A DNA stretch of 59,934 bases, from the NCBI GenBank assembly GCA_947474705.1, contig CANJJS010000025.1, positions 1-59,934 on the forward strand. The letters are read 5' to 3'. The notes beneath the pieces are model-generated. The model had not been told where the DNA came from and made no database searches. It worked only from the letters and a program-made list of their open reading frames with translations. Below are positions 7,857-16,325 of the stretch, piece after piece. Positions within the stretch are counted from its first letter, which is position 1, and every line of letters begins with the position of its first letter. Source of the DNA: Acetobacteraceae bacterium (GTDB taxonomy: Bacteria > Pseudomonadota > Alphaproteobacteria > Acetobacterales > Acetobacteraceae). The translations under genes and the position numbers were made by a program.

Positions 7857-8927
7857 TCAGGGGCTGGGATCGCGGCCGCGTTTCAGGGCCGGGTGCACGG
7901 TTTTGTCGATGATGTGCATATCGGTCCCGATCACGTGGGAGCTGGCGCCGACGATCAGCGGGTCCGGTCCGGTGACGATGCTTCGGTCTTTGCCGTCGTA
8001 CGGCAATTGCGACAGAAAGTGCTGCAGCGCGTTCAGTCGCGCCCGTTTTTTATCGTCGGATTTGACGATCGTCCAGGGCGCGTCGGCGGTGTCCGTGTAA
8101 AAGAACATCGCCTCCTTCGCTTCGGTATAATCGTCCCATTTGTCCAGCGACGCCCGGTCGATCGGCGACAGCTTCCATTGCTTCAACGGGTCCGTCTCCC
8201 GCTCCGCGAAGCGCTGACGCTGCACCTCCCGGCTGACCGAAAACCAGAATTTCATCATGATGATCCCAGAGCGCGCGAACATCCGCTCCATTTCCGGGCA
8301 TTGCCGCATGAATTCCAGATATTCGTTCGGCGAGCAAAACCCCATCACACGCTCGACGCCCGCCCGATTATACCAGGACCGGTCGAACAGCACGATTTCC
8401 CCGGCGGCCGGCAAATGCGCGATATAGCGCTGGAAATACCACTGCGTCCGTTCCCGCTCCGTCGGTTTCGGCAGCGCCACGACGCGCGCCGTCCGCGGGT
8501 TCATGTGCTCGGTGAACCGCTTGATCGTTCCGCCTTTGCCCGCCGCGTCGCGCCCCTCGAACAGCACGATCAGCCGTTGTCCCGTCTGTTCGACCCAGCG
8601 CTGCGCCTTAAGAAGCTCCCGCTGCAACTCCAGCATATGGGCTTCGTAGGCGGCGTTCCGCATCGAGGTCTTGTACGGATACTCACCCGATTCGAACAAA
8701 CGGCGTATCGCCGCCGGATCGTGCCGCATCGCCGCGAGCGTATGCGCCGCCGAGGCTTCCACGCCGCCCTCGCGCGCCACCGGTTGAGCGGCCACCGGCG
8801 CCGCGGTCAGTGCTTCCGCCATCGCCGGAGCCACTTCGACGCCAGACCCGGCCTCCGCGGAAACGGGGGACGCATCCGTTTCGGCGGGTGCCGCGCCGTT
8901 CGTTCGACTGTGTGTTTGTCGTGCCAT
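7857..8927 (-). CDS. ppk2: Polyphosphate kinase 2 family protein
   Basis: This 356-residue enzyme makes or uses inorganic polyphosphate to phosphorylate nucleotides. A disordered Ala/Pro/Glu-rich N-terminus of about 70 residues precedes one PPK2 domain. Landmarks are Walker A GRDAAGKGG (125-133), the lid region PKPTERERTQWYFQRY (about 153-168) and Walker B FDRSWYNRAG (181-190). The domain is complete. GGGAGG lies about 11 bases before the ATG. A terminator hairpin separates it from the HicA-like gene upstream, so it probably has its own promoter in the short gap. Whether it prefers ADP, GDP or AMP is not clear from these motifs. Confidence 0.93.
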   Translation of the reverse strand: MARQTHSRTNGAAPAETDASPVSAEAGSGVEVAPAMAEALTAAPVAAQPVAREGGVEASAAHTLAAMRHDPAAIRRLFESGEYPYKTSMRNAAYEAHMLELQRELLKAQRWVEQTGQRLIVLFEGRDAAGKGGTIKRFTEHMNPRTARVVALPKPTERERTQWYFQRYIAHLPAAGEIVLFDRSWYNRAGVERVMGFCSPNEYLEFMRQCPEMERMFARSGIIMMKFWFSVSREVQRQRFAERETDPLKQWKLSPIDRASLDKWDDYTEAKEAMFFYTDTADAPWTIVKSDDKKRARLNALQHFLSQLPYDGKDRSIVTGPDPLIVGASSHVIGTDMHIIDKTVHPALKRGRDPSP

Positions 8928-8962
8928 CTTAAACCATGCCTCCCGTTACGCCGAACGATACG

Positions 8963-8990
8963 AAAACGCCGGCTCGCGCGGAGCCGGCGT
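8963..8990 (-). terminator. Rho-independent terminator after the HicA-like gene
   Basis: On the minus strand a 10-bp stem GAGCCGGCGT/ACGCCGGCTC-type (8981-8990 with 8966-8975) with a five-base loop is followed by TTTT (8963-8966). It lies about 20 bases after the stop codon of the HicA-like gene and before ppk2. Confidence 0.75.
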
Positions 8991-9009
8991 CGCGGAAAAG
9001 CCCAGAGTT

Positions 9010-9294
9010 TCAGGTCGCGGCGTGCGTGTCCAACGGATAATCTCGCACCGGGTCGATCCCGGCGGTCTCCAGAAACTTCCGGATCGCGGCCACCTCGTCT
9101 TTGGAGAACGCATGTCGAGAATCGTGAAATCCATGCGTGTGCTTGTTCAACTTCACCACGATCTGGCCGTGCCCGCCATGGGACACCTCGCCACCCAGTT
9201 CCTCGATCACCGAATAAACCGCCTTCGGATCGATGTTCGCGCTGACGGGATGGGCGAACAACGCATGCAGCGTAACGCGATGCTTGTGATTCAT
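9010..9294 (-). CDS. HicA/YcfA-like small protein, no HicB partner
   Basis: This 94-residue protein has the layout MNHKHRVTLHALFAHPVS, then ELGGEVSHGGHGQIVVKL, then a C-terminal helix DEVAAIRKFLETAGI. It resembles stand-alone HicA-like proteins (a small double-stranded-RNA-binding fold) found outside toxin-antitoxin loci. The conserved His of toxic HicA may correspond to the His in GGHGQ. No HicB antitoxin gene lies beside it. An alternative GTG start six bases upstream (9300) lies closer to GAGGAG; I prefer ATG 9294 by family alignment. An FNR-type box is centred about 64 bases upstream, with CAATAT placed as a -10, and a terminator follows. Function is unknown. Confidence 0.7.
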   Translation of the reverse strand: MNHKHRVTLHALFAHPVSANIDPKAVYSVIEELGGEVSHGGHGQIVVKLNKHTHGFHDSRHAFSKDEVAAIRKFLETAGIDPVRDYPLDTHAAT

Positions 9295-9351
9295 TTGCAC
9301 CAGTACTCCTCGGTTAACGAGGATATTGAAACCCTTCCCGCGCGGCGGGCG

Positions 9352-9365
9352 TTGACACAGATCAA
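9352..9365. promoter_or_regulatory. FNR/FixK-type box upstream of the HicA-like gene
   Basis: TTGACACAGATCAA matches the FNR consensus TTGAT-N4-ATCAA with one change. Its centre is 64.5 bases from ATG 9294. A -10-like CAATAT lies 23 bases past the box on the minus strand, the spacing expected when the box is centred at -41.5. Confidence 0.7.
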
Positions 9366-9372
9366 TCGCCGC

Positions 9373-10083
9373 TCACGCCGCCTCCACCCGCACCAGCCGC
9401 CGCCGCGTCGCGGGCCGCAACGGCAGACCCGCGTAAACATCCTTCACCGCCTCCGTGATCGTCACGCCCGCGAGACCCGGCATCAGCCGCCGTCCCACAC
9501 GCTCGAACAACGGTGCCGATCGCGAAATCAGCCGCGACCGCCACGGCGGCATCCATAACGCGGGATCGTGCCGCTCAACCCGGAACAAGGCGCCCGACAG
9601 CAGCCGCCCCAACTGACCCGCCGTATAAGGCTGGCCATGCCCAAACGGCGTGCTGTCCCAATAAGCCCACATCCCCGTGCGGTTCGGCGTCACGATCAGC
9701 AACCGCCCATCGTCCTTTAACACCCGCCACAACTCCCGGATCAGCCGCCGCGCGTTCTCCGCCATCTCCAACCCATGCACCACCAAGATGCGGTCGAACA
9801 CCAGATCGGGAAACGGCAACGCATCCTCTTCCGCCACACAGGACAAATTCGGCGCATCCGGCGGCCACCGAATCGCCCCCATCTGCGCGGGAGTCACCGC
9901 GATCCGCCGATACGCCCGACCCTCCCACGCCCGCAAATAGGGCACCGCATACCCAAGCCCCAAAACCTCGCACCCCGAAACATCGGGCCACACAGCCGAA
10001 ATCCCCGCACGCAACAACCGCGCCGTCACCACCCCCCGCGAGGTCCGATAAAACTCCGCCGCCCCATGCGCATCGGCGGTCAT
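9373..10083 (-). CDS. Class I SAM-dependent methyltransferase
   Basis: This 236-residue protein has a Rossmann methyltransferase core. Motif I is degenerate (VLGLGYAVPYL, about 40-50), followed by a motif II/III region and DRILVVHGLE as the family's helper segment. ELWRVLKDDGRLLIVTPNR is the typical motif after strand 5. The pattern fits the methyltransferase often found next to glyoxalase II in alphaproteobacteria, though that partner is not here. The start ATG 10081-10083 is chosen because the longer frame runs back through the palindromic repeat and reads as its translation. The palindrome's outer arm overlaps the first few bases of this gene, so its promoter must be within or beyond the repeat. 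Confidence 0.85.
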   Translation of the reverse strand: MTADAHGAAEFYRTSRGVVTARLLRAGISAVWPDVSGCEVLGLGYAVPYLRAWEGRAYRRIAVTPAQMGAIRWPPDAPNLSCVAEEDALPFPDLVFDRILVVHGLEMAENARRLIRELWRVLKDDGRLLIVTPNRTGMWAYWDSTPFGHGQPYTAGQLGRLLSGALFRVERHDPALWMPPWRSRLISRSAPLFERVGRRLMPGLAGVTITEAVKDVYAGLPLRPATRRRLVRVEAA

Positions 10084-10392
10084 GGGGCTCGGGGCGATCG
10101 GACGGAGGGCGGCGAGCGCCGGGGCTTTGCCCCGGACCCCACGAGGGGCTTTGCCCCTTCGAACCCCACCAAGGGCTCGCCCTTGGAACCCCGGGGTTGG
10201 GAGGTGGGTAAGGGAGGGCCTTCCACGGACGTTGCAACCGCCTCGCATGGCCCTCCCTTACCCACCTCCCAAAATCGATCGCGGTCCAGGGGACGTTCCC
10301 CTGGCGGGGTCGAGGGGCGGAGCCCTCGCGGGGTTTGGGGCGGAGCCCCAACGCTTACGTCCGCCCGTCCAATAACCCCGAGCCCCATGACC
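10078..10392. repeat. Large composite palindrome, type 1, copy B
   Basis: The element is bounded by a perfect 17-bp inverted repeat, GGTCATGGGGCTCGGGG at 10078-10094 and its complement at 10376-10392. Inside are modules shared with the 7.5 and 28.6 kb copies. The centre is a perfect 24-bp stem (10197-10220 with 10249-10272) and a 28-base loop holding CGGACGTTGCAAC. The right boundary lies three bases from the stop codon of the binding-protein gene, and the left boundary overlaps the start codon of the methyltransferase gene. No real coding content. Confidence 0.85.
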
Positions 10393-10395
10393 AGC

Positions 10396-11976
10396 TCAAT
10401 GCGCCGGGTGGACGAAGTGTATGGTGGTGGCTTCGCCGCGGTTGGCGTCGACGGTGAAGCCTTTGCGGGCGGCCCAGTAAAGGCGTTGCCAGTAGAGGGG
10501 CAGGATGCCCGCGTCTTCCATCGCGATCCTCGTGGCCGTCGCCAGCAGCGCGCCGCGCTTCGCCGGATCGAATTCGGCCGAGGCCGGCCGCAGCGCGTCG
10601 TCGAACGCGGTGTTCGAGTATCGGGCCCGGTTCAACGACCCCGTGCCTTTCGCCGCGTCGTAGGTCGCCAGCACGCCGGTCAGCCCGTTCAGCGAGGAGC
10701 TCGCGACGCTGCCGTAACTGAAAATGAACATGCTGTATTTTCGTTGCGTCGCGGCGGGCGCGTAGACGTTATAGGGCACGACCTCGACCCCGTTCACCTT
10801 GATCCCGCCGCGGGTGAACATTTGGCCCAGAGCCTGCGCCAACTGGGAATCGTTGGGGAAGCGGTTGTTAGAGCTGTGGAACGTCAGCCCGAATCCGTCG
10901 GGATACCCCGCCTCCGCCAGCAGCTTTTTCGCCCCCGCGGGATCGAACGCCATCGGCTTCAGCGCGGGGTCGTGACCGCCCATGCCCTCCGGCACGATCT
11001 GCCCCGTCGGTTCGCCCGCGCCGGAGAGCACCCGCTCCACGATGGCCTGCCGGTTGATCGTCTTCGACAAGGCCAAACGCACCCGCCGGTCCCGCAATGG
11101 ATTGACCGTCATCGGCTTGCCGTCCTTGTCCGTGATGAATGGACTCTCGTCCCGGCCCTGGTCCATCGCGATATAAATCACCCGCGTGGAGACCATGTCG
11201 AACAGCTTCACATCCTGACGGTTTTGAAAAACCCCAATATCGGCGGGCGGAATCTGCTCGATCACATCCACCGATCCCGACAGCAGCGCCGCCCCGCGCG
11301 AGGCCGGATTGGACAGGAATTTCGCCGTGACCGTCTCGAACGCGGGCTTTTCGCCCCAATAGGCCGGGTTGGCGGTCCAGACCACGTTGTCGCCCGGCGC
11401 GCTGGATTTGAACCGGTACGCCCCCGTTCCGATCATGGCGCGGCCCGCGTTGAAATCCTCGTTCGCGACGGTGGCGCCCAGCTTCGCGGGGATAACGAAA
11501 ATGCGGCCGATCATGTCCATCAACAGCGGCGTCGGATTGACCGTATGAATCCGCAACGTCGTCGGCCCGACCACCTCCGCCTGCTTCACCGGCCGGACAA
11601 AACTCGACAGCGGGCCCGGACTGTTCGGAATATCGCGCGCCCGGTTCAGCGAATACGCCACATCCGCCGCCGTCATCGGCGAGCCGTCGTGGAATTTCAC
11701 CCCCGCCCGCAACTCGATATCCCAGGTCAGCGGATCGATCGATTTCCACGACACGGCGAGCGACGGTTTCAGAGTCAACTTCGCGTCGTAATGAATCATG
11801 CTCTCGAACATGTTCTCGGCCGTCGCGACATCGCTGCCAAGATCGGAATAATGCGGATCGAGCGACCCGTGCTCCGTCGCCCGCCCCATCCGAAGATCGC
11901 CCGCCTGGGCGGTGCCAGTGCCAGTGACAACGGCGGTTGCGGACAGCAAAGTCAGTAACGCGAACAGGCGGCGCAT
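10396..11976 (-). CDS. Peptide/nickel-type ABC transporter substrate-binding protein (SBP_bac_5)
   Basis: This 526-residue periplasmic binding protein has a signal peptide of about 23-24 residues (MRRLFALLTLL to TAQAG). Family-5 landmarks follow: GSLDPHYSDLGSDVATAENM, FESMIHYD, LAVSWKSIDPLTWDIELR, GVKFHDGSPMTAADVAYSLN and LRDRRVRLALSKTINRQAIV. It would deliver peptides or other small solutes to an Opp/Dpp-type permease, yet no permease lies next to it, so it is an orphan or works with a distant complex. The start at 11976 is chosen from the signal peptide, and GGGAGA is about 11 bases upstream. Its stop abuts the 10.1 kb palindrome. Confidence 0.9.
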   Translation of the reverse strand: MRRLFALLTLLSATAVVTGTGTAQAGDLRMGRATEHGSLDPHYSDLGSDVATAENMFESMIHYDAKLTLKPSLAVSWKSIDPLTWDIELRAGVKFHDGSPMTAADVAYSLNRARDIPNSPGPLSSFVRPVKQAEVVGPTTLRIHTVNPTPLLMDMIGRIFVIPAKLGATVANEDFNAGRAMIGTGAYRFKSSAPGDNVVWTANPAYWGEKPAFETVTAKFLSNPASRGAALLSGSVDVIEQIPPADIGVFQNRQDVKLFDMVSTRVIYIAMDQGRDESPFITDKDGKPMTVNPLRDRRVRLALSKTINRQAIVERVLSGAGEPTGQIVPEGMGGHDPALKPMAFDPAGAKKLLAEAGYPDGFGLTFHSSNNRFPNDSQLAQALGQMFTRGGIKVNGVEVVPYNVYAPAATQRKYSMFIFSYGSVASSSLNGLTGVLATYDAAKGTGSLNRARYSNTAFDDALRPASAEFDPAKRGALLATATRIAMEDAGILPLYWQRLYWAARKGFTVDANRGEATTIHFVHPAH

Positions 11977-12103
11977 GATGGATCGTCTCTCCCGTGGGAA
12001 TTGGCGTGGAAACCGGACGAAGGTAACGTGCCCGGCGGCGGCGGGACAGAGGGGCCAAATGGGCAACCCAGACGCGAAACCCAGAGTGGCCGGAGCACAC
12101 ACC

Positions 12104-12667
12104 ATGCGCGAGGACCCGCGTTACGCGTTCCGTCACAGCATATTGACCAACGAAACCCATTGGTCGATCGCCGATGGCGCGCTGATCGAGCGCGACGGCG
12201 CGGCCGAAACACGCATTCCCCTGACCGATGTGACATCCCTGCGCCTGGATTTCGACCCGTCTCGCGTCGAGACCAATCGCTACCGCTGCGTCCTGCGATG
12301 CGCCAACGGCCGCGAAATCCCGTTGCTGAGCGTCTCCTACACCGGTTTCGCCGACTTCGAGGATCGCGGCGCGGCCTACAGCGCCTTCGTCGCCGCCCTG
12401 ATCGCCGCCCTCGCGCGCCATAACCCCGCGTGCCGCTTTCTCGCCGGCAAGGCCAAAGCCACCTACATCCCCGAGATCCTGCTGTTGGCGGTCAGCGCGG
12501 TCATGCTGTTGTTCATCCTGCTGCTGATGGGCATCCCACTCATCGGCATCGCCCTCCTGAAACTGGGCCTGGTCGCCGCGCTGTTCCCCGCCGCCCGCGA
12601 CTATATCGCCCGCAACCGTCCCAGGACCTTCGCCCCGGACGCGCCGCCCGCCGATTTGTTACCCTGA
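12104..12667 (+). CDS. Conserved hypothetical membrane protein
   Basis: This is a 187-residue protein with a soluble N-terminal part (about 1-120) of beta-rich character, including RIPLTDVTSLRLDFDPSRV and NRYRCVLRCANGREIPLLS. A long hydrophobic segment follows (about 130-170) that could span the membrane once or twice, then a basic tail. The layout resembles a bacterial PH-like domain next to a membrane hairpin, but this is only a resemblance. The start is uncertain: ATG 12104 has CGGAGC nine bases upstream, while ATG 12060 follows AGAGGGG. It is divergent from the binding-protein gene and 51 bases upstream of pgpA, perhaps co-transcribed. Confidence 0.7.
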   Translation: MREDPRYAFRHSILTNETHWSIADGALIERDGAAETRIPLTDVTSLRLDFDPSRVETNRYRCVLRCANGREIPLLSVSYTGFADFEDRGAAYSAFVAALIAALARHNPACRFLAGKAKATYIPEILLLAVSAVMLLFILLLMGIPLIGIALLKLGLVAALFPAARDYIARNRPRTFAPDAPPADLLP

Positions 12668-12718
12668 CACCGGCGCCCATCCGTGCCATTCTTCCGGCCT
12701 TCCAGGGAGACCAACATC

Positions 12719-13198
12719 ATGCATCCCGCGATATGGATCGCGAGCGGCGGCGGCATCGGCCGGGTCCGTTTCATTCCCGGCACCACCGCCACGGCGATCG
12801 GCGCGCTGATCGGCGCCTTCGCGCTGTGGATCGACCTTCGTGCCATGATCTTTCTCGCCATCGCCGCCTGCCTGATCGGCGCGATCGCGATCCGCCTGAC
12901 CGGCGAGCAGAAAAGCCCGGAATGGATCGTCGTCGACGAACTCGCGGGCATCTGGGTCGCGATGATCGGGCTGACGAAATTCTCGATCACCGGCACCATC
13001 GGCGCCTTCATCGTCTTCCGCCTCCTCAGCCTGACCAGGCCGGGCCCGATCGGATGGGCCGACAAGCGAGAGGGCGCGATCGCGACGATGGCCGACGATA
13101 TCGCCGCAGGGCTGATCGCCGCCGCGCTGCTCTACCTTATGCGCTTCTTGCCGCCGGTGCTGCTGTGGGGCTGGCTGCCGCTCGACCTGTTCCCCTGA
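12719..13198 (+). CDS. pgpA: Phosphatidylglycerophosphatase A
   Basis: This 159-residue inner-membrane protein matches PgpA, which removes the phosphate of phosphatidylglycerol phosphate in phospholipid synthesis. The family blocks are present: GGIGRVRFIPGTTAT near the N-terminus, SPEWIVVDELAGIW (the acidic block, about 61-74), FRLLSLTRPGPIGWAD and MADDIAAG near the C-terminus. The first block departs from the common PAPGTWG form. Three to four hydrophobic segments are seen. ATG 12719 follows CCAGGGAG at good spacing; the longer frame adds 12 unsupported residues. It converges on the hbd gene across a terminator. Confidence 0.88.
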   Translation: MHPAIWIASGGGIGRVRFIPGTTATAIGALIGAFALWIDLRAMIFLAIAACLIGAIAIRLTGEQKSPEWIVVDELAGIWVAMIGLTKFSITGTIGAFIVFRLLSLTRPGPIGWADKREGAIATMADDIAAGLIAAALLYLMRFLPPVLLWGWLPLDLFP

Positions 13199-13203
13199 AC
13201 ACG

Positions 13204-13234
13204 AAAAAGGCCGGAGGGAGCTCCCATCCGGCCT
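13204..13234 (-). terminator. Rho-independent terminator of the etf/hbd operon
   Basis: On the minus strand the stem AGGCCGGA/TCCGGCCT (13227-13234 with 13208-13215) with a self-complementary GGGAGCTCCC loop is followed by TTTTT (13204-13208). It is about 20 bases past the stop of the 3-hydroxyacyl-CoA dehydrogenase gene. Confidence 0.85.
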
Positions 13235-13254
13235 GTTCGAAATCCGTGCTTGCG

Positions 13255-14181
13255 TTACCGCGTCGGACGCGGCGGCGTCTGCGAATAATCGTAAAATCCG
13301 CGCCCGGTCTTGCGTCCCAGCCACCCGGCCTCGACATATTTCACCAGCAACGGACACGGCCGGTATTTGCTGTCCGACAACCCGTCGTACAACACCTGCA
13401 TGATCGACAAACACGTATCCAGCCCGATGAAATCCGCCAGTTCCAGCGGCCCCATTGGGTGGTTCGCGCCCAGACGCATGGAGGTATCGATCGCCGAGAC
13501 CGATCCCACGCCTTCGTAAAGCGCGTAAACCGCCTCGTTGATCATCGGCACCAGGATACGGTTGACGATGAAGGCCGGAAAATCCTCGGACACCGCCGTG
13601 ATTTTTCCCAGCTTCCGCGCCAGCGCCTGAACCGACAGGAACGTCGGTTCGTCGGTCGCGATGCCTCGGATCACTTCCACCAGCTTCATGACCGGAACCG
13701 GGTTCATGAAGTGCATGCCGATGAATTTTTCCGGACGATCGGTGGAGGCGCCCAACCGCGTGATCGAGATCGACGAAGTGTTCGACGCCACCATGCAGGA
13801 GGCTTTCAGGTGCGGCATCATCGTCTGATAGACGATGCGCTTCACCTCTTCCTTTTCCGTCGCCGCTTCCAGCACCAAATCCGCCTCGCCCAGCGCGGCG
13901 TATTCGGTGGAGGTGTTAATGCGCGCCAAAGCCGCGTCCCGGTCGTCGGAGGAGATGACCGTCCGGTTCACCTGCCGGTCCATGTTGCGGGCCATCGTGG
14001 CCATGGCCTTGGTCAAGGCCTCGGCCTTGATATCCACGATGGTCACCGTCAACCCCGCGAGGGCGCAGACATGGGCGATTCCGTTGCCCATCTGGCCCGC
14101 GCCCACGATACCGATCCGGCGGATGTCCACCGGTTCGGCCATCGCGATGTGATCGGGACTCGCTTTGACGTCGACATTCAT
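13255..14181 (-). CDS. 3-hydroxybutyryl-CoA / 3-hydroxyacyl-CoA dehydrogenase
   Basis: This 308-residue cytoplasmic enzyme oxidises 3-hydroxyacyl-CoA with NAD(P). The Rossmann signature IGIVGAGQMGNGIA begins near residue 23. The family block HFMNPVPVMKLVEVI carries the catalytic His of the His-Glu pair, and PAFIVNRILVPMINEAVYAL and GANHPMGPLELADFIGLD match the C-terminal dimerisation domain. The length is usual for the short, single-function form (HbdA/PaaH). Its ATG directly abuts the etfA stop codon, giving the etfB-etfA-hbd operon order common in alphaproteobacteria. This couples beta-oxidation-type steps to ETF. A terminator follows. Confidence 0.93.
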   Translation of the reverse strand: MNVDVKASPDHIAMAEPVDIRRIGIVGAGQMGNGIAHVCALAGLTVTIVDIKAEALTKAMATMARNMDRQVNRTVISSDDRDAALARINTSTEYAALGEADLVLEAATEKEEVKRIVYQTMMPHLKASCMVASNTSSISITRLGASTDRPEKFIGMHFMNPVPVMKLVEVIRGIATDEPTFLSVQALARKLGKITAVSEDFPAFIVNRILVPMINEAVYALYEGVGSVSAIDTSMRLGANHPMGPLELADFIGLDTCLSIMQVLYDGLSDSKYRPCPLLVKYVEAGWLGRKTGRGFYDYSQTPPRPTR

Positions 14182-15117
14182 TCAGGAGCGCTCCAATTCC
14201 GCGGCCAGTTCCGGCAACGCGGCGAAAAGATCGGCGACCAGGCCGTAATCGGCGACCTGGAAGATCGGCGCTTCCTCATCCTTATTGATCGCCACGATGA
14301 CCTTGCTGTCTTTCATGCCGGCGAGGTGCTGGATGGCCCCCGAAATTCCGACCGCGATATACAGCTCTGGCGCGACGATCTTGCCCGTTTGCCCGACCTG
14401 GAATTCGTTGGGAACGAATCCAGCATCGACCGCGGCACGCGAGGCGCCGACGGCGGCACCCAGTTTGTCGGCGATCGGTTCGAGGAGTTTGAAGTTATCG
14501 CCGTTCTGCATCCCGCGTCCACCGGAAATCACCACGCGAGCGGCGGTCAGTTCCGGACGTTCGCTTTTCGACAGCTCGGCGGAGATGAATTTCGACAGGC
14601 CCGGCAGGTCTCCGATGGCGACGGCCTCGATCGACGCGGAACCACCCTCGGCCGCGGCCGGGTCGAAGCTGGCGGCGCGAACCGTGATCACCTTCTTCGT
14701 GTCGGAGGATTTCACCGTCGCCATGCCGTTGCCGGCATAGATCGGGCGGACAAACGTGTCGGCGTCCACCACGGCGGCGATGTCGCTGATCGGCTGCACA
14801 TCCAGCAGCGCGGCGGCGCGCGGCAGGATGTTTTTACCGACCGCGGTCGTCGCGGCCAGGATATGCGAATACCCCGGCGCCAGCGCGACCAGCAGCGCGG
14901 CCGTGGTTTCCGCCATGCCGTGATCCAGCGCGGGTGATTCGGCGGTGAGCACCTTGGTCACGCCCGCGATCTTCGCGGCGGCGGCGGCGGCGGCACCCAG
15001 ATCGACACCGGCGACCAGCCCATGGATCTCGCCAAGCGCCGAGGCGGCGGCGACGGCGGACCGCGACGGCTGCTTGATGCCGGCGGCGTCGAATTCGAGC
15101 AGAACGAGAACGGCCAT
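14182..15117 (-). CDS. etfA: Electron transfer flavoprotein, alpha subunit
   Basis: This 311-residue protein is the FAD-binding subunit of ETF, which takes electrons from acyl-CoA dehydrogenases and passes them to ETF-ubiquinone oxidoreductase. The C-terminal FAD domain shows VVISGGRGM, FVPNEFQVGQTGKIVAPELY and the EtfA signature LYIAVGISGAIQHLAGM. The N-terminal half is the pseudo-symmetric Rossmann-like domain. It begins two bases after the etfB stop codon and is followed directly by hbd. All expected regions are intact. Confidence 0.97.
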   Translation of the reverse strand: MAVLVLLEFDAAGIKQPSRSAVAAASALGEIHGLVAGVDLGAAAAAAAKIAGVTKVLTAESPALDHGMAETTAALLVALAPGYSHILAATTAVGKNILPRAAALLDVQPISDIAAVVDADTFVRPIYAGNGMATVKSSDTKKVITVRAASFDPAAAEGGSASIEAVAIGDLPGLSKFISAELSKSERPELTAARVVISGGRGMQNGDNFKLLEPIADKLGAAVGASRAAVDAGFVPNEFQVGQTGKIVAPELYIAVGISGAIQHLAGMKDSKVIVAINKDEEAPIFQVADYGLVADLFAALPELAAELERS

Positions 15118-15119
15118 GA

Positions 15120-15869
15120 TCAGATCACCTTCGCTTCGGTGCGGAGTTTGGCGACAAGCTCGGCGACCGAGCCGACTTTCTGGCCCGCCTTGCGGCTCGC
15201 GGGCTCATCGACGCGCAGCGTCACCAGGCGCGGCGTGGGATCGACGCCGTAATCGGCGGGTTTCTTGTTGTCGATCGGCTTTTTCCGCGCCTTCATGATG
15301 TTCGGCAGCGAGGCATAGCGCGGCTCGTTCAACCGCAGATCGGTGGTCACGATCGAGGGCAGGTTCAGCGCCACGGTTTCGAGACCGCCGTCCACTTCCC
15401 GCGTGACGGTCAGGGTCTGGCCCTCGACGGTCAATTTCGACGCGAAGGTGCCCTGCGACCAGCCCAACAAAGCGGCCAACATCGGGCCCGTGGCTGACAT
15501 GTCGTCGTCGATCGCCTGCTTGCCAAGGATGATCAGACCGGGCTGCTCCGCGTCGGCAATGGCTTTAAGAAGCTTGGCCACGGCGAGCGGCTGGAGATCG
15601 GCGTCGGTCTCCACCAGAATGCCGCGGTCGGCGCCCATGGCCAAAGCGGTACGGATGGTCTCCGCGCATTGCGCCACGCCCATGGAAATCGCGACGATCT
15701 CCGTCGCCACGCCCTTTTCCTTCAGGCGCACGGCCTCCTCGACGGCGATTTCGTCGAAGGGGTTCATCGACATTTTGACACCGGCGGTCTCGATGCCGGT
15801 TTTGTCGGTCTTCACGCGGACCTTGACGTTGTAGTCAACCACCCGCTTGACGGGGACCAGAACTTTCAT
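15120..15869 (-). CDS. etfB: Electron transfer flavoprotein, beta subunit
   Basis: This 249-residue protein is the AMP-binding ETF partner. It has [19 protein letters not shown] at the N-terminus, [29 protein letters not shown] and the signature region [19 protein letters not shown], then the recognition loop [17 protein letters not shown] that docks dehydrogenases. The start at 15869 is the conserved MKVLVPVKR; the longer frame adds 24 residues without homology. It is the first gene of the etf operon. The 267-base gap upstream holds its promoter and that of the divergent toxin-antitoxin pair, with no other recognisable signal. Confidence 0.97.
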   Translation of the reverse strand: MKVLVPVKRVVDYNVKVRVKTDKTGIETAGVKMSMNPFDEIAVEEAVRLKEKGVATEIVAISMGVAQCAETIRTALAMGADRGILVETDADLQPLAVAKLLKAIADAEQPGLIILGKQAIDDDMSATGPMLAALLGWSQGTFASKLTVEGQTLTVTREVDGGLETVALNLPSIVTTDLRLNEPRYASLPNIMKARKKPIDNKKPADYGVDPTPRLVTLRVDEPASRKAGQKVGSVAELVAKLRTEAKVI

Positions 15870-16136
15870 GGGGCTATCCTGCCGCTTCCTGGAACGAGAA
15901 AATGAGACGTACGGACATGTCTGCTCCGGGCCGATGGCCACGCGGCCCCGTCCCTTCGCAGTTGCGATATAGGCGGCGGACCATATGCGGGGGGTGCCTG
16001 GCTGTCAAATTATCGTCATGAGGGGCTGGTGTGCGTTTTTTTGGGTGAGGGTTTGGCCGTCGCGCGGCGGGCGGGCGGCTTTTCCTTCCAGGCCGACCGG
16101 TTTCGTGCTTCAATCCCGGGCGAGAGGTCACCCATT

Positions 16137-16325
16137 ATGGATAACATCGAGATCGAGCCGCTTTTCGACTCCCCGGCCGATGAAACCGCCGAACGCGCGG
16201 CCGATGCCGCCGCGCGCGCCGATGTCGCCGCGGGACAGTTCGTCCGCAACGCGGATGTCGTGAAGTGGTTGAACTCCTGGGGGAAGCCGGATGAGCTTCC
16301 TTGCCCTCTGCCGCCCTGCCCGTGA
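16137..16325 (+). CDS. Antitoxin of a ParE-type toxin-antitoxin pair
   Basis: This 62-residue acidic protein is very Ala-rich: ADETAERAADAAARADVAAG, then FVRNADVVKWLNSWGKPDELP. The AxAxxDVAAGxxVxxxxVxxWL pattern is common in small antitoxins encoded before ParE/RelE-family toxins; it wraps the toxin and represses the operon. The ATG at 16137 opens after a short gap from the divergent etf operon. Its TGA overlaps the GTG start of the toxin by four bases, which implies translational coupling. It is too short to name a subfamily with certainty. Confidence 0.75.
   Translation: MDNIEIEPLFDSPADETAERAADAAARADVAAGQFVRNADVVKWLNSWGKPDELPCPLPPCP

Noticed and set aside
7548-10392. Repeated GC-rich units first considered as a CRISPR-like array
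   Set aside because: Units are few, large and palindromic, with no regular spacer length and no cas genes.
9775-11958. Long plus-strand open frame opposite the methyltransferase and binding-protein genes
   Set aside because: Its translation is Arg/His-rich with no domain pattern, it crosses the palindromic repeat, and the minus-strand genes fit known families with signal peptide and motifs.
12430-14937. Very long plus-strand open frame across pgpA, hbd and etfA
   Set aside because: It is a GC-driven shadow: the same DNA encodes PgpA in another frame and 3-hydroxyacyl-CoA dehydrogenase and EtfA on the other strand, all with clear motifs.
16301-16321. TTG start for the ParE-type toxin
   Set aside because: The GTG at 16322 shares GTGA with the antitoxin stop, the common coupling arrangement, and the extra seven residues have no family support.
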